Part shown: positions 1 to 8,763 of the stretch, piece by piece
How the letters are laid out: each line of letters opens with the position of its first letter
How positions within the stretch are numbered: position 1 is the first letter of the stretch
DNA from: Paenibacillus tundrae
Lineage (GTDB): Bacteria > Bacillota > Bacilli > Paenibacillales > Paenibacillaceae
Direction: 5' to 3'
DNA: 64,000 bases
Assembly (NCBI RefSeq): GCF_030812775.1
Contig: NZ_JAUSTI010000016.1
Location: 1-64,000, forward strand
Position numbers and translations under genes: made by a program
Notes under the pieces: model-generated
The model's database searches: none
What the model saw: the letters and a program-made list of their open reading frames with translations, nothing else
Told to the model about the DNA's origin: nothing

Positions 1-431
1 CAAGCTCTTTTTTTAAGTTTCTTTCGAAGCTTATGTTGTTTGCTTGCCGCACCGTGTTTCTCGTGTTTTCTTGGCCGGAATTAGAATATACCATGTACAG
101 ATTTAGAACGCAAGCTTTTTTTTAAAACAAAATCAGTTTTCTTAATCGCTCCCTCTCAGAAGATAAGTTTCTTCTATAATATATAGTTTCCTAAGTATGA
201 TGTTTCTATATTATACGTTCCCTGAGTTCATTCAGGAGCTAGCTCCTTATCTTTATTCTCATCCCAAGTTCATATCTCCATCGTTTCATAGTCCATCTTT
301 TCCGAACCACTACACTGCAACTATCTCTGCATGTATCTTTCACTTTCTTTAATCACCAGCATTGAATTGAAAGCATAGAGACTCATCATATCAACGAAGT
401 TGAATCCCTTCTTATTTATATAGTAGTAAAC
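1..431. other. AT-rich intergenic region, no gene seen
   Basis: This left edge is AT-rich, with several T tracts and no open frame that has a ribosome binding site. I see no tRNA or other recognisable RNA. It may hold the 3' flank of a gene that lies outside the window. Confidence 0.4.
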
Positions 432-479
432 AAAAAAGAAGCTCAACACTCCGGTAATATACCATCGTATCGGCTTCTC
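432..479 (-). terminator. Probable terminator of the purine permease gene
   Basis: Read on the minus strand, AGAAGC and GCTTCT pair around a GC-containing loop and are followed by TTTTTTG. It lies just downstream of the permease stop. The stem is short, so confidence is moderate. Confidence 0.5.
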
Positions 480-515
480 CTTCTATTCTATTCAAGTTTT
501 ATTTCAATTGCACGA

Positions 516-1892
516 CTATTCGCCGCCCATAAATACATACCGACATATTACGATAATCGCTAAGATCCACATCAACCAGTGAATTTTCACTTTACGTTCT
601 GTTACCAAGTTGCTGAATACCGCCAAGATTACATAAGATACGATACCTGCAGAGATCCCGTTCGCGATTCCACCCGTGAAAGGCATCAGCACAATAGTAA
701 GGAATGCAGGGAAAGCTTGGAGGAAGTCATCCCATTCAATACTGCGAACCTGACTCATCATCAATACACCTACAATGATCAGCGCTGGAGCAGTCGCAGC
801 AGAAGGAACAACCAGTGCCAGTGGAGCGATGAACAATGCGAGGATAAACAACAGACCCGTAGTTACTGAAGTTAGTCCTGTGCGTCCACCCGCTTCAACG
901 CCTGAAGCACTTTCAACATATGCAGTAATCGTACTTGTACCCAATGCAGCACCTGCGCTGACACCAACTGCATCGACGAGCATCGCTTTACCGATCGTTT
1001 TCTCGCCTTTTTTCTTATCTTTCATAATGCCCATACGTGTTGCCGTCCCTACCATGGTGCCGAACGTGTCGAACAATTCAACAAAGGTAAAGATAAAGAT
1101 GATTTCAAACAAACCTAAGCTAATTGCGCCTTTTAAGTCCAACTGTCCTACAGCCAGATCACTGAAGTTAGGCAACCAGCTTGCACCAGTCAACCCACTC
1201 AGATTAGTAACTCCCATCGGAATCCCGATCAACGTTGTTGCCACGATCCCAATCAAGAGAGCGCCTTTGATTCGCATAACCATCAGAATAGCAATAAGCA
1301 ACAAACCAATAAGAGCAAGCAGTGCATCGTGATGTGTTACGAAGTTACCGAGTGAAAGGTTGAAGCTACTGCCCGGAATCGGCTGGCTCAGATCTGCATC
1401 TGGCGCTACGTTCACCGTTACTGCTACCAAGTTAGCCAATTTGAAACCAATAATCGTAATAAACAAACCAATACCGACTGTGATAGCCATTTTAATCGAT
1501 TGCGGTACTGCAACGAGCAGCATTTGCCGTACTCTAGTCACGGTCAAAATAATGAACACGATACCTGAAAGGAACACAGCTCCAAGAGCTGCCTGCCAAG
1601 TAATTGCACCATTCGAGCTAAGAACCACTGTCATGAAGTACGCGTTCAATCCCATGCCCGGTGCGAGCGCAATCGGAATATTTACGAACAATCCCATAAT
1701 AATTGTCATTAATCCAGCGCCGACTGCCGTTGCAAAAAACACTGCGTTATCAGACATTCCCGCCCCGCTAGAACCTAGAAACAACGTGTTTACAAAAAGA
1801 ATGTAAGCCATTGTCATAAAGGTGGTCAGACCCGCAACAATCTCCGTTCTAACATTTGTTCCGTTTTCTTTGAGTTTAAAGAAACGATCCAT
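516..1892 (-). CDS. pbuG: NCS2-family guanine/hypoxanthine permease (PbuG/AzgA type)
   Basis: This is a 458-residue polytopic membrane protein of the AzgA branch of NCS2 nucleobase:cation symporters, which import guanine, hypoxanthine or adenine for purine salvage. Visible hallmarks are the N-terminal EIVAGLTTFMTMAYILFVN segment, the GMGLNAYF motif near residue 78, the FELFDTFGT-like motif near 270 and about 12 hydrophobic segments. The ATG follows GGGGGAG. Its long leader carries a guanine-type riboswitch and an intrinsic terminator, so expression should fall when guanine or hypoxanthine is plentiful. PbuO would be an alternative name. The family call is firm; the exact substrate is inferred from the riboswitch. 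Confidence 0.9.
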   Translation of the reverse strand: MDRFFKLKENGTNVRTEIVAGLTTFMTMAYILFVNTLFLGSSGAGMSDNAVFFATAVGAGLMTIIMGLFVNIPIALAPGMGLNAYFMTVVLSSNGAITWQAALGAVFLSGIVFIILTVTRVRQMLLVAVPQSIKMAITVGIGLFITIIGFKLANLVAVTVNVAPDADLSQPIPGSSFNLSLGNFVTHHDALLALIGLLLIAILMVMRIKGALLIGIVATTLIGIPMGVTNLSGLTGASWLPNFSDLAVGQLDLKGAISLGLFEIIFIFTFVELFDTFGTMVGTATRMGIMKDKKKGEKTIGKAMLVDAVGVSAGAALGTSTITAYVESASGVEAGGRTGLTSVTTGLLFILALFIAPLALVVPSAATAPALIIVGVLMMSQVRSIEWDDFLQAFPAFLTIVLMPFTGGIANGISAGIVSYVILAVFSNLVTERKVKIHWLMWILAIIVICRYVFMGGE

Positions 1893-2016
1893 AAATTACT
1901 TACTCCCCCTTAGAGATGTTGAAGCCATATTGAAAAACGACAAATGACCCTGAAGATGTTATATCCCCAGAGCTCAGCTTGACTAGGAGCGGCATTAAAG
2001 CCTTTTGACCAAGAAC

Positions 2017-2068
2017 AAAAAAATTCTAATGTGCGTGCGTGATGTAAGACGCAATCATGTAGAATTTA
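2017..2068 (-). terminator. Riboswitch expression-platform terminator
   Basis: On the minus strand AAATTCTA pairs with TAGAATTT, and inside it TGCGT pairs with ACGCA. The hairpin runs straight into a T tract. It sits between the purine aptamer and the permease start, where a guanine-stabilised terminator is expected. Confidence 0.8.
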
Positions 2069-2083
2069 TGTGCTTAGCCTGCT

Positions 2084-2156
2084 CCTCTTCGTAGCCAGAT
2101 CATTAGGGTGATCTCGTAGAGACTCCCGGGCCAATCCCCAGGATTATACGAATTAG
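2084..2156 (-). ncRNA. Purine (guanine-type) riboswitch aptamer
   Basis: On the minus strand P1 is TTCGTA paired with TACGAA, followed by the conserved TAAT of J1/2. P2 is CCTGGG/CCCGGG, J2/3 is GTCTCTAC and P3 is AGATCA/TGATCT. The base before the 3' P1 strand is C (the C74 equivalent), which selects guanine or hypoxanthine over adenine. Loops L2 (GATTGG) and L3 (CCCTAA) each look one base shorter than the usual GATATGG and CCGTAAA, and the position before C74 is G where A is usual. Context upstream of an NCS2 permease supports the call. Confidence 0.88.
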
Positions 2157-2185
2157 TATGCGCTATTTGTTTGTTTCCCATCACT

Positions 2186-2215
2186 ATTTTAGGAGGGCGG
2201 GTTCTATTTTGTCAA
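2186..2215 (-). promoter_or_regulatory. Sigma-A promoter of the riboswitch-permease transcript
   Basis: On the minus strand TTGACA (2215-2210) is followed after 18 bases by TAAAAT (2191-2186). The predicted start lies about 20 bases before the riboswitch P1 stem. Confidence 0.75.
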
Positions 2216-2389
2216 TGATAAAAACGAATGTTATTTCCATACCCTCTTCATATCGTTCGTATTATTTAACAAAAAGAACCAGGTTAGCGATTTACAAACC
2301 ATTTACCTTCGAGTTTATCAACTGTATTTCTAGTAGTATATGTCCATTTTGTCAGACTTCATATCGTTTCGGATAGTTAAATGCATATT

Positions 2390-2441
2390 AAAAAAGCTAC
2401 CCTTTTCAAAGCACAACCAATGCTTCGATAAAGGTAGCTTG
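2390..2441 (-). terminator. Probable terminator of the small lipoprotein gene
   Basis: AAGCTACC and GGTAGCTT pair at the two ends of a roughly 45-base hairpin. On the minus strand it is followed by TTTTTTAAT. It lies about 150 bases past the stop of the minus-strand lipoprotein gene. Confidence 0.6.
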
Positions 2442-2594
2442 TGTTCATATGAGCATGCGCGAAAAGGTGGATATTACGGTTATTCTTTATTGAAAGATGG
2501 CCCTGTCTTTTATTCGAGTAATATTAATATTAAACCTGTAAATAACTTGTGATGTTATAGAGCCAGCTATTTGTCCAAACCAATCCTACGTCGA

Positions 2595-2846
2595 TTATAT
2601 TTCTGTCTGTGAAGCATCAAGTAGTTTGTTTTGATCCTGATCTGTGTTCGTTGTTACGTCAGAGGATACTTCCTGATTTCTGGTCTGATCGGAAGATGCA
2701 TCCGCCGCCTCTAAGTTTACAAATGAAAAGTCACCGGAACCGGAAGCCAGATCCTGCACACCCGAACCGCATCCCGCCAGCATCACCATCAGAAATGCAC
2801 TTCCAATGCCCATCTTCCATTTGCTCATATTGTCGGTTTTACGCAT
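2595..2846 (-). CDS. Small secreted lipoprotein, unknown function
   Basis: This 83-residue protein has a basic N-terminus, a hydrophobic stretch and a lipobox LAGC with the lipidated cysteine near residue 26. The mature part, about 58 residues, is polar and acidic, rich in Asp, Ser, Thr, Gln and Asn, with no domain I recognise. The ATG is preceded by AAAGGAGA at good spacing, which supports translation from the first Met. It stands alone between the purine permease leader and guaA and has its own downstream hairpin. Surface anchoring is inferred from the lipobox; the role is unknown. Confidence 0.65.
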   Translation of the reverse strand: MRKTDNMSKWKMGIGSAFLMVMLAGCGSGVQDLASGSGDFSFVNLEAADASSDQTRNQEVSSDVTTNTDQDQNKLLDASQTEI

Positions 2847-3245
2847 ACACTCAATCTCCTTTCAGTAGCCAATTGCCGTAGTATGTACTCAGTATAGAAC
2901 TCAAACCTGAAAAGAATCTGAAGTAAATCTAAAAAGGAGATAAAGAAAAGAAATAACACCAAGCTCAGATGTGCTTCCTTATACTCTCACTGCATCACAT
3001 TATAAGACCAGCCAAATCTCAATTCGTAATGTATTCCTTACCCTATTTTTAAGATTATTGGATACATTGTTACCCAAGCGATAATCGAGTACAGCCCCGA
3101 TAAGGATGCGAGAGTGTGAGAATTCAAATTCCTAGTTGGTCAAAAAGATTAAGGATACAGCGTCGTTCTCCTTAAGTACCCTTGCTAAAGTTCTGTGACG
3201 TTGAACAAATAGACAGGGTTGCTAATTTTTATAATGCCATAAAAC
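2847..3245. other. Intergenic region without a recognised gene
   Basis: About 400 AT-rich bases between the lipoprotein gene and the guaA terminator. No frame with a credible ribosome binding site and no known RNA motif were seen on either strand. Confidence 0.4.
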
Positions 3246-3296
3246 AAAAAAAGCTTGGCAGAAACCTTATCGAAATAAGGCTCTCCAAGCTTCTCT
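3246..3296 (-). terminator. guaA intrinsic terminator
   Basis: On the minus strand AAGCTTGG pairs with CCAAGCTT around an inner CCTTAT/ATAAGG stem, and a TTTTTTTG tract follows. It starts a few bases after the guaA stop. Confidence 0.85.
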
Positions 3297-3309
3297 AATG
3301 TTTATTTAA

Positions 3310-4848
3310 CTATTCCCACTCGATTGTTGCAGGTGGTTTGGAAGTTACGTCATAAACGATACGGTTTACGTTATCTACTTCGTTAACGATCCGCACGGAG
3401 ATTTTCTCCAATACGTCCCAAGGGATACGTGCCCAGTCTGCTGTCATACCGTCGATGGATGTTACAGCACGGATACCTACAGTGTAGGAGTACGTACGCG
3501 CATCACCCATAACGCCAACACTCTTCATGTTCGGCAGGGCAGTGAAGTATTGCCAGATTTCGCGGTCAAGACCGGCCTTGGCGATCTCTTCACGCAGAAT
3601 GTAGTCGGAGTCACGAACGATTTTAAGTTTCTCTTCCGTCACTTCGCCAAGAACACGGATCGCAAGACCTGGTCCTGGGAAAGGTTGACGGTGTACAATT
3701 TCGTCCGGCAGGCCGCACTCCGTACCTACTTTACGCACTTCATCCTTGAACAGCGTGTTCAAAGGTTCGATGAGTTTGAAGTTCATGTCTTCGGGCAGAC
3801 CGCCCACGTTGTGGTGAGATTTGATGGTCTGAGCTGTTGCTGTACCACTTTCTACGATGTCCGTGTACAGTGTACCTTGCGCTAGGAATTCGAAATCATC
3901 GAACTGCTTGGACTCTTCGTCAAATACGTAAATAAACTCGTTACCGATAATTTTACGTTTTTGCTCTGGATCATCCACACCAGCCAGCTTGGACATGAAA
4001 CGTTCTTGTGCATCAATTTTGACAACCTTCATGTCGAATTTGCCAACAAACGTCTCCATTACGCTTTCCGCTTCACCTTTGCGCAACAGACCGTGGTCGA
4101 TAAACATACATGTCAGTTGATCACCGATCGCTTTGTGCAACAAAGCAGCTACAACGGAAGAATCTACACCACCGCTAAGTGCGCACAGTACTTTACCGTC
4201 GCCTACTTTTTCGCGGATGTCTCTGATCGTGTCATCGATGAAAGTCTCCATCGTCCAGTTGCCTTCGCAACCACAGATATTAAACAAGAAGTTACTAATC
4301 ATGTCATTACCACGAATAGAGTGACGCACTTCTGGGTGGAACTGAACAGCATACAATTTGCGCTCATCGTTACTCATTGCAGCGATCGGCGCACTTTCCG
4401 TGCCTGCATCCAGTTTGAAACCCGGAGGAAGTGTAACAACATGGTCACCATGACTCATCCATACCGTATGTTCGCCTTCAATGCCTTGAGCCAATGCTGC
4501 ACCTGCAGCAAACTCAAGGTCTGCTTTACCATACTCGCGCTTCTCGGAACGTTCCACTTTACCTTCTAGCTGTTGAGCCATAAGCTGCATACCATAACAG
4601 ATTCCGAAGATTGGAAGTCCAAGATCATATACGCCTGGATCTACGTGCGGTGCATTCTCAGCGTAGACGCTGGATGGACCTCCCGAGAATACGATCCCTT
4701 TTGGTGACAATTCTGCGATCTTCTCAGCCGGTGTATTATACGGCAAAAGCTCGCTGTATACGCCAAGATCCCGGATTCTTCTGGCGATTAACTGGTTGTA
4801 TTGGCCCCCAAAGTCAAGGACAACCACAATTTCATTCTGCTTATTCAT
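3310..4848 (-). CDS. guaA: GMP synthase (glutamine-hydrolysing)
   Basis: This 512-residue enzyme converts XMP to GMP with glutamine and ATP in cytosolic purine synthesis. The N-terminal class I glutamine amidotransferase domain has the FGICYGMQ nucleophile elbow with Cys84, and the His171/Glu173 pair in FHPEV. The ATP-pyrophosphatase domain carries SGGVDS at 225-230. The C-terminal dimerisation domain ends in the typical PPATIEWE. Length is normal for the family. The ATG follows GGGAGG, a sigma-A promoter lies just upstream and a strong terminator just downstream, so it is probably monocistronic. Confidence 0.98.
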   Translation of the reverse strand: MNKQNEIVVVLDFGGQYNQLIARRIRDLGVYSELLPYNTPAEKIAELSPKGIVFSGGPSSVYAENAPHVDPGVYDLGLPIFGICYGMQLMAQQLEGKVERSEKREYGKADLEFAAGAALAQGIEGEHTVWMSHGDHVVTLPPGFKLDAGTESAPIAAMSNDERKLYAVQFHPEVRHSIRGNDMISNFLFNICGCEGNWTMETFIDDTIRDIREKVGDGKVLCALSGGVDSSVVAALLHKAIGDQLTCMFIDHGLLRKGEAESVMETFVGKFDMKVVKIDAQERFMSKLAGVDDPEQKRKIIGNEFIYVFDEESKQFDDFEFLAQGTLYTDIVESGTATAQTIKSHHNVGGLPEDMNFKLIEPLNTLFKDEVRKVGTECGLPDEIVHRQPFPGPGLAIRVLGEVTEEKLKIVRDSDYILREEIAKAGLDREIWQYFTALPNMKSVGVMGDARTYSYTVGIRAVTSIDGMTADWARIPWDVLEKISVRIVNEVDNVNRIVYDVTSKPPATIEWE

Positions 4849-4877
4849 TACCGTGCCTCCCTCAATTAATGAAACTA

Positions 4878-4907
4878 ATTATACGCAACGACAAAACATA
4901 CCGTCAA
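4878..4907 (-). promoter_or_regulatory. Sigma-A promoter of guaA
   Basis: On the minus strand TTGACG (4907-4902) and TATAAT (4883-4878) are separated by 18 bases and lie about 30 bases before the guaA start codon. I see no G-box or PurR box next to it. Confidence 0.75.
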
Positions 4908-5108
4908 GGAAAGGCTAAACTCCTTTATTCGACAATTTATGAGCAACACGAATGGAGAACAAAAGAATGCTTCTTTTTATGGTGTAACTGCACTTTTGTT
5001 CAAGTCAGTCCCACAATTTTTCCACCTCTTCTACCCTTTCCACTCCTACTTGTTGAATAAAAGTACCTCTAACCAATGCTAACCATCTCAACAAGGTTAG
5101 CGCGGAAA

Positions 5109-5142
5109 GACGCCTCGTTCGCCGCTAGGCAAGAGAGGCGTC
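5109..5142 (-). terminator. Hairpin at the end of the MoxR-DUF58-transglutaminase operon
   Basis: GACGCCTC pairs with GAGGCGTC around a 17-base loop, about 40 bases past the transglutaminase stop. On the minus strand only TCTTT follows, so it is a weak intrinsic terminator or an mRNA 3' stabiliser. Confidence 0.5.
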
Positions 5143-5180
5143 CGTGATCAGGCGGCTAAACGTAGAGCCTTGCCGTTTAA

Positions 5181-7490
5181 CTAGCGCCTTGGTAACCGCC
5201 GGGCTAGCCGAAGTGCCCGGCGCAGGAAGTCCAGACTGTCCGCGCGCAGCGGACGCTCTGGACCGTACAGCAGCCGTTCCCAGTCGGCTGCAAACCGCGC
5301 GATGTCCGCGCTGTCCGTGCCTGCGGCAACGGCGGGTGACGCTGCGTATTCTCGCAGCGTCATGCCCGGCGGCCGCGGGCCGTACTGCCGCGCAAGCGCG
5401 GGCCAGACCGGAGCGGCAGCGCGTAGCAGCCGCTCTCGGTCCGGAAAGCTGCTGCGCGGCCAAGCCAGCAGCAGCCTCAGCGGCAGCGCGGGGCGTAGCC
5501 GCCGCACGCCGAAGGCTACAGCGGCGAACAATGCCGCCGCTGCCGCAAGTGCCGTCGCGGTGAGCCAAGGCGCCGCGACAAATGCTTGGGCGCGAGCGAG
5601 CAGCCAAGCGCTCGCACCAGACCACGGTTCCAGGTGCGATTGCACACCTGCATCCTGGAGCTGCGTAGCTTCGGCATCAGTACCCGCCGTCGCTTGCGGT
5701 ATAACAAAACCAGGCGTTGCCTCAAACGGCATCCAGCCTGCGCCCGGGAAATATACTTCCACCCAAGAATGAGCATCACCTTGGGTAATGCTGTACTGAC
5801 CCGGAACCTTAGGGTCAAGCTGCCCTGTACCAAATCCCTTTACCCATCGGGCTGGAATACCTTCTGCACGCAGAAGGACAACCATCGCTGTTGAGAAATG
5901 ATTGCAGTACCCTTGCTTAGTAACAAACAGAAAATCATCCACAAAATCCGTTCCACGCGGAGGCATACGTGTATCCAGTGTATATTCAGCATGATTAGCC
6001 AGATATGTCTGGACTGCATGTACTGCATCGTATCGTGTCTTGCTCCCCTTTATAATCTCACCTGCAAGGGAACGCACACGTCCGGGCAGTGAGTCCGGAA
6101 GCTGTAGGTAAGTTCTACGAATTTCGGCAGGATCTTTACTCCGATGTTTGGCTTCCAGAAGACGTAAATGTTCTGGCTCAGCTGTAGGAATCATCACATC
6201 TGCTGTATAGCGTTTAACGGATACACGGCGGCCTGAACCCGACAGCCACAGCGTCGCTGAATCCCTGTTCGACAGAAGCGAGAGCATGGTTTTCTCATTA
6301 ACGCTTTCACGATCCTGAAATGATACGTTGAGCGGCATCCCTCCCGTAAAGAGCGGATTGGGTCCCTTCCACTCTCGCTGCATCGTAACGGTCTGTAGAA
6401 TGCGAGTCCAATAGTTCTGATTCTCCCATCCATCTGTACGTAGTAATCCGGATGGACTAGCCGTTTCGAAACTTTGCGCAGGATCACTCCATGTACTGCC
6501 GTTATAATATGAGCGAGTCTCGCCGCGCCAATACGTCGGTTCTGGACTTTTCGCTACAAAAAAGACCGTATCCCCTTGGGTCAGAGGTGCACCCATAGGA
6601 GCATCGGCAGTGCTATATCCTGTAACAGATGCTGCAGCAGGAATACTATCTCCTGCATTATAGCCTGCCCATTGTGCCAGACGTTCACCAATCTCATTAA
6701 GGGATATACGCTCCGGTTGCGAGATTGAACTATAGTGACCTGGCAACCCAGAGAAAGAAATCATCGCTATGGCGGCAAGCACAGTCACTATACTCCAGCG
6801 CCCATAAGGATTCAGCGCATAACGTGGTGTCGTAACCCCACCGGATAAACGCAGGAGCTGCAACAGAGCTTGGATGAGCATGATCCAGAGTACTGAACGT
6901 ACGATGGATGTGTAGACATCCAGCCCAGCCAGAGATTCCAGCAGCAGCAAATAAACCAGTGTAGCTCCACCAAATAACATGACACTTAGACGCAGCAAAA
7001 AGAGAGACTGCACCGAGGTAATCAGCATGCTCCAGCCTAACATCATGCAGAACCCTCTTGTTTCTGTACTTATACTATAGAAATGTCCACTCTGCATGAA
7101 GGTATCCAAGTCGGACATTAGCATCTCAGGATACGTGATCCCCCATCCAAGTGGATCTTGTCCGCCGTACATGCAACATAGGGCAACAAAAGCAATACAT
7201 AATCGAATCAGCGTGCCTGCAATCCAACCAGTACGAAATAATCCGACCACAAGCAGTGCTCCGGTTAATCCAGCCATGACCAATAAAAAACGTTCACTTC
7301 CCTGCTGACCCGAAGAGGTCACAGGATAGATCCATTCCAGAGACAATAGCAGCAACAGTGTGCAAATGAACAACCTATAACTAACAGGCTCTGCGGCCTC
7401 TTTGCTTCTGTTGTCCAGATTGAGGTATGACAAGCCTTCTGCAATAGATTCACTGGATGGTGAGTGGCGGTTCGGATTATGCTCCCACAT
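5181..7490 (-). CDS. Membrane transglutaminase-like protein (TgpA/YebA type)
   Basis: This 769-residue protein begins with about six membrane segments (residues 40-250), followed by an extracytoplasmic TgpA-type region and a transglutaminase core. The catalytic Cys529 (in QGYCNHFS) and His574 (in DAHSWVE) are visible; an acidic residue at about 590 (PFEATPG) probably completes the triad. A further membrane segment near 640 leads to a C-terminal tail resembling DUF4129. It is last in a MoxR-DUF58-TgpA operon and overlaps the DUF58 gene by 14 bases. The last 130 codons are strikingly GC-rich (about 75% GC in 5401-5460), unlike the rest. The substrate is unknown; cell-envelope or protein cross-linking roles are inferred. 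Confidence 0.88.
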   Translation of the reverse strand: MWEHNPNRHSPSSESIAEGLSYLNLDNRSKEAAEPVSYRLFICTLLLLLSLEWIYPVTSSGQQGSERFLLVMAGLTGALLVVGLFRTGWIAGTLIRLCIAFVALCCMYGGQDPLGWGITYPEMLMSDLDTFMQSGHFYSISTETRGFCMMLGWSMLITSVQSLFLLRLSVMLFGGATLVYLLLLESLAGLDVYTSIVRSVLWIMLIQALLQLLRLSGGVTTPRYALNPYGRWSIVTVLAAIAMISFSGLPGHYSSISQPERISLNEIGERLAQWAGYNAGDSIPAAASVTGYSTADAPMGAPLTQGDTVFFVAKSPEPTYWRGETRSYYNGSTWSDPAQSFETASPSGLLRTDGWENQNYWTRILQTVTMQREWKGPNPLFTGGMPLNVSFQDRESVNEKTMLSLLSNRDSATLWLSGSGRRVSVKRYTADVMIPTAEPEHLRLLEAKHRSKDPAEIRRTYLQLPDSLPGRVRSLAGEIIKGSKTRYDAVHAVQTYLANHAEYTLDTRMPPRGTDFVDDFLFVTKQGYCNHFSTAMVVLLRAEGIPARWVKGFGTGQLDPKVPGQYSITQGDAHSWVEVYFPGAGWMPFEATPGFVIPQATAGTDAEATQLQDAGVQSHLEPWSGASAWLLARAQAFVAAPWLTATALAAAAALFAAVAFGVRRLRPALPLRLLLAWPRSSFPDRERLLRAAAPVWPALARQYGPRPPGMTLREYAASPAVAAGTDSADIARFAADWERLLYGPERPLRADSLDFLRRALRLARRLPRR

Positions 7491-8763
7491 CCGTAACCAC
7501 CACCTTTCCTACAGGAGGTGTTGGGTGATCTGCCACGTTGCAGATTTGTACCCCACACTGCTGAAGCTGCTCTAGCCACGCGACGGACTGGGATTGAGGT
7601 ACAGGTAGCTTTGAATCCGCTGTACTTATATCTGTTAGATTTGTCCCTGCTGCCTCTGTTAATTGCACCTCTACTTGAATTCCTAGACTTACAGCATCCA
7701 GCACCCATTGATGAAGATCCGCATCCATCCGTCCACTGAGTACAACAACCCGCGATCCAATCGACATCTGCTCCAGCATCATCCGGTTCATCATGACGGC
7801 TCCACCCTGTGAAGACTGGTTAATCCGTGCTAACGCTAACCAATCTAGAGATAGCTCCAAGTCACTAAAAGATTGCATTTCACCAAATTTATACGTCTGT
7901 TGATAAGCTAGACCTTCTCTGTTGCTTGACCACAGTTGATACGGAATGCTATCCATATCCGCTTGATGAATCCACCTTGCTGCCATACTGACGGCTCGTT
8001 CAAATGCAGGATGATCGCTTGAATCATCCCAAGATTGTCCATAACCCGCCTGACCTTCATACACCAAAATATGAAGTGATGGTGATTCCATTGTTTCAGG
8101 GACAAACGTCTGAAGTCTCCCGGTTTTGGCTGTACTTTTCCAGTGGATTCGTTTCATTGGATCACCGTGCTGATAGTCGCGGAACTCATGCCCCCGGTTA
8201 CCCTGAAGACTTCTCTGCTCGGACAGCTGTCCCTCTCCCGCAACTGTAGATGTGGTGACGTGGCTCTCTTCATATTCGGTGACCGTGACAGAAGGTACAA
8301 CGATCAATGAGGTTCCGCCGCTCGTCTCCGCAGATATCGTATTCCAGCCGAAAATATCCCCCCAGTACAATCGGCCGTTATCCCATTCGTAGATGCCCCT
8401 TCTCAAACCAGACAACTGGTATTGATAGGTGAATTGCCTCTTCATTCCTGGAAAAAAACACTTTCGATGCACACCCGCAGGTGTATTCTCACACAGCACA
8501 ATCCACAACAGCGGAATACGACTCTTGAATTCCAGCTCGACTCGCACATGAATGGTTTCGCCAGATAACATGCGGTTGGACTGCATATATCTGCGAATAT
8601 CAATGTAGCGTGGACCACAGGCATGGATAAGCACTCCACTAACTCCAATCAGAAGTGTAATGGCGAAGAGAAACAATGCTGATTTGCCTCCATACCACAC
8701 GAAGAGGGAGCCACAAGCCAAGATGAGGGCGGTATTGATTAGACGGCCGGCAAATGTGCTCAT
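7477..8763 (-). CDS. DUF58 domain protein, membrane-anchored
   Basis: This 428-residue protein has two N-terminal membrane segments and then a DUF58 domain with the hallmark HGDPMKRIHWKSTAKTG stretch, and a VWA-like fold toward the C-terminus. I place the start at the ATG overlapping the MoxR stop (ATGA), because GGAGG lies four bases before it. A longer reading frame upstream would overlap moxR by about 90 bases. In this family DUF58 proteins work with MoxR ATPases, probably as chaperone-linked assembly partners for envelope complexes. The operon order MoxR, DUF58, TgpA is widely conserved, matching yeaC-yeaD-yebA of Bacillus. Confidence 0.88.
   Translation of the reverse strand: MSTFAGRLINTALILACGSLFVWYGGKSALFLFAITLLIGVSGVLIHACGPRYIDIRRYMQSNRMLSGETIHVRVELEFKSRIPLLWIVLCENTPAGVHRKCFFPGMKRQFTYQYQLSGLRRGIYEWDNGRLYWGDIFGWNTISAETSGGTSLIVVPSVTVTEYEESHVTTSTVAGEGQLSEQRSLQGNRGHEFRDYQHGDPMKRIHWKSTAKTGRLQTFVPETMESPSLHILVYEGQAGYGQSWDDSSDHPAFERAVSMAARWIHQADMDSIPYQLWSSNREGLAYQQTYKFGEMQSFSDLELSLDWLALARINQSSQGGAVMMNRMMLEQMSIGSRVVVLSGRMDADLHQWVLDAVSLGIQVEVQLTEAAGTNLTDISTADSKLPVPQSQSVAWLEQLQQCGVQICNVADHPTPPVGKVVVTDVGA

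Noticed and set aside
2158..2552. Two short plus-strand frames upstream of the small lipoprotein gene
   Set aside because: They overlap a sigma-A promoter and a terminator on the other strand and have no credible start sites.
3961..4569. Long open frame opposite guaA
   Set aside because: It is antisense to a certain gene, has no ribosome binding site, and its composition is that of a shadow frame.
5125..5625. Arg/Ala-rich open frames over the GC-rich end of the transglutaminase gene
   Set aside because: High GC removes stop codons in all frames; the translations look unlike real proteins and overlap the clear TgpA frame.
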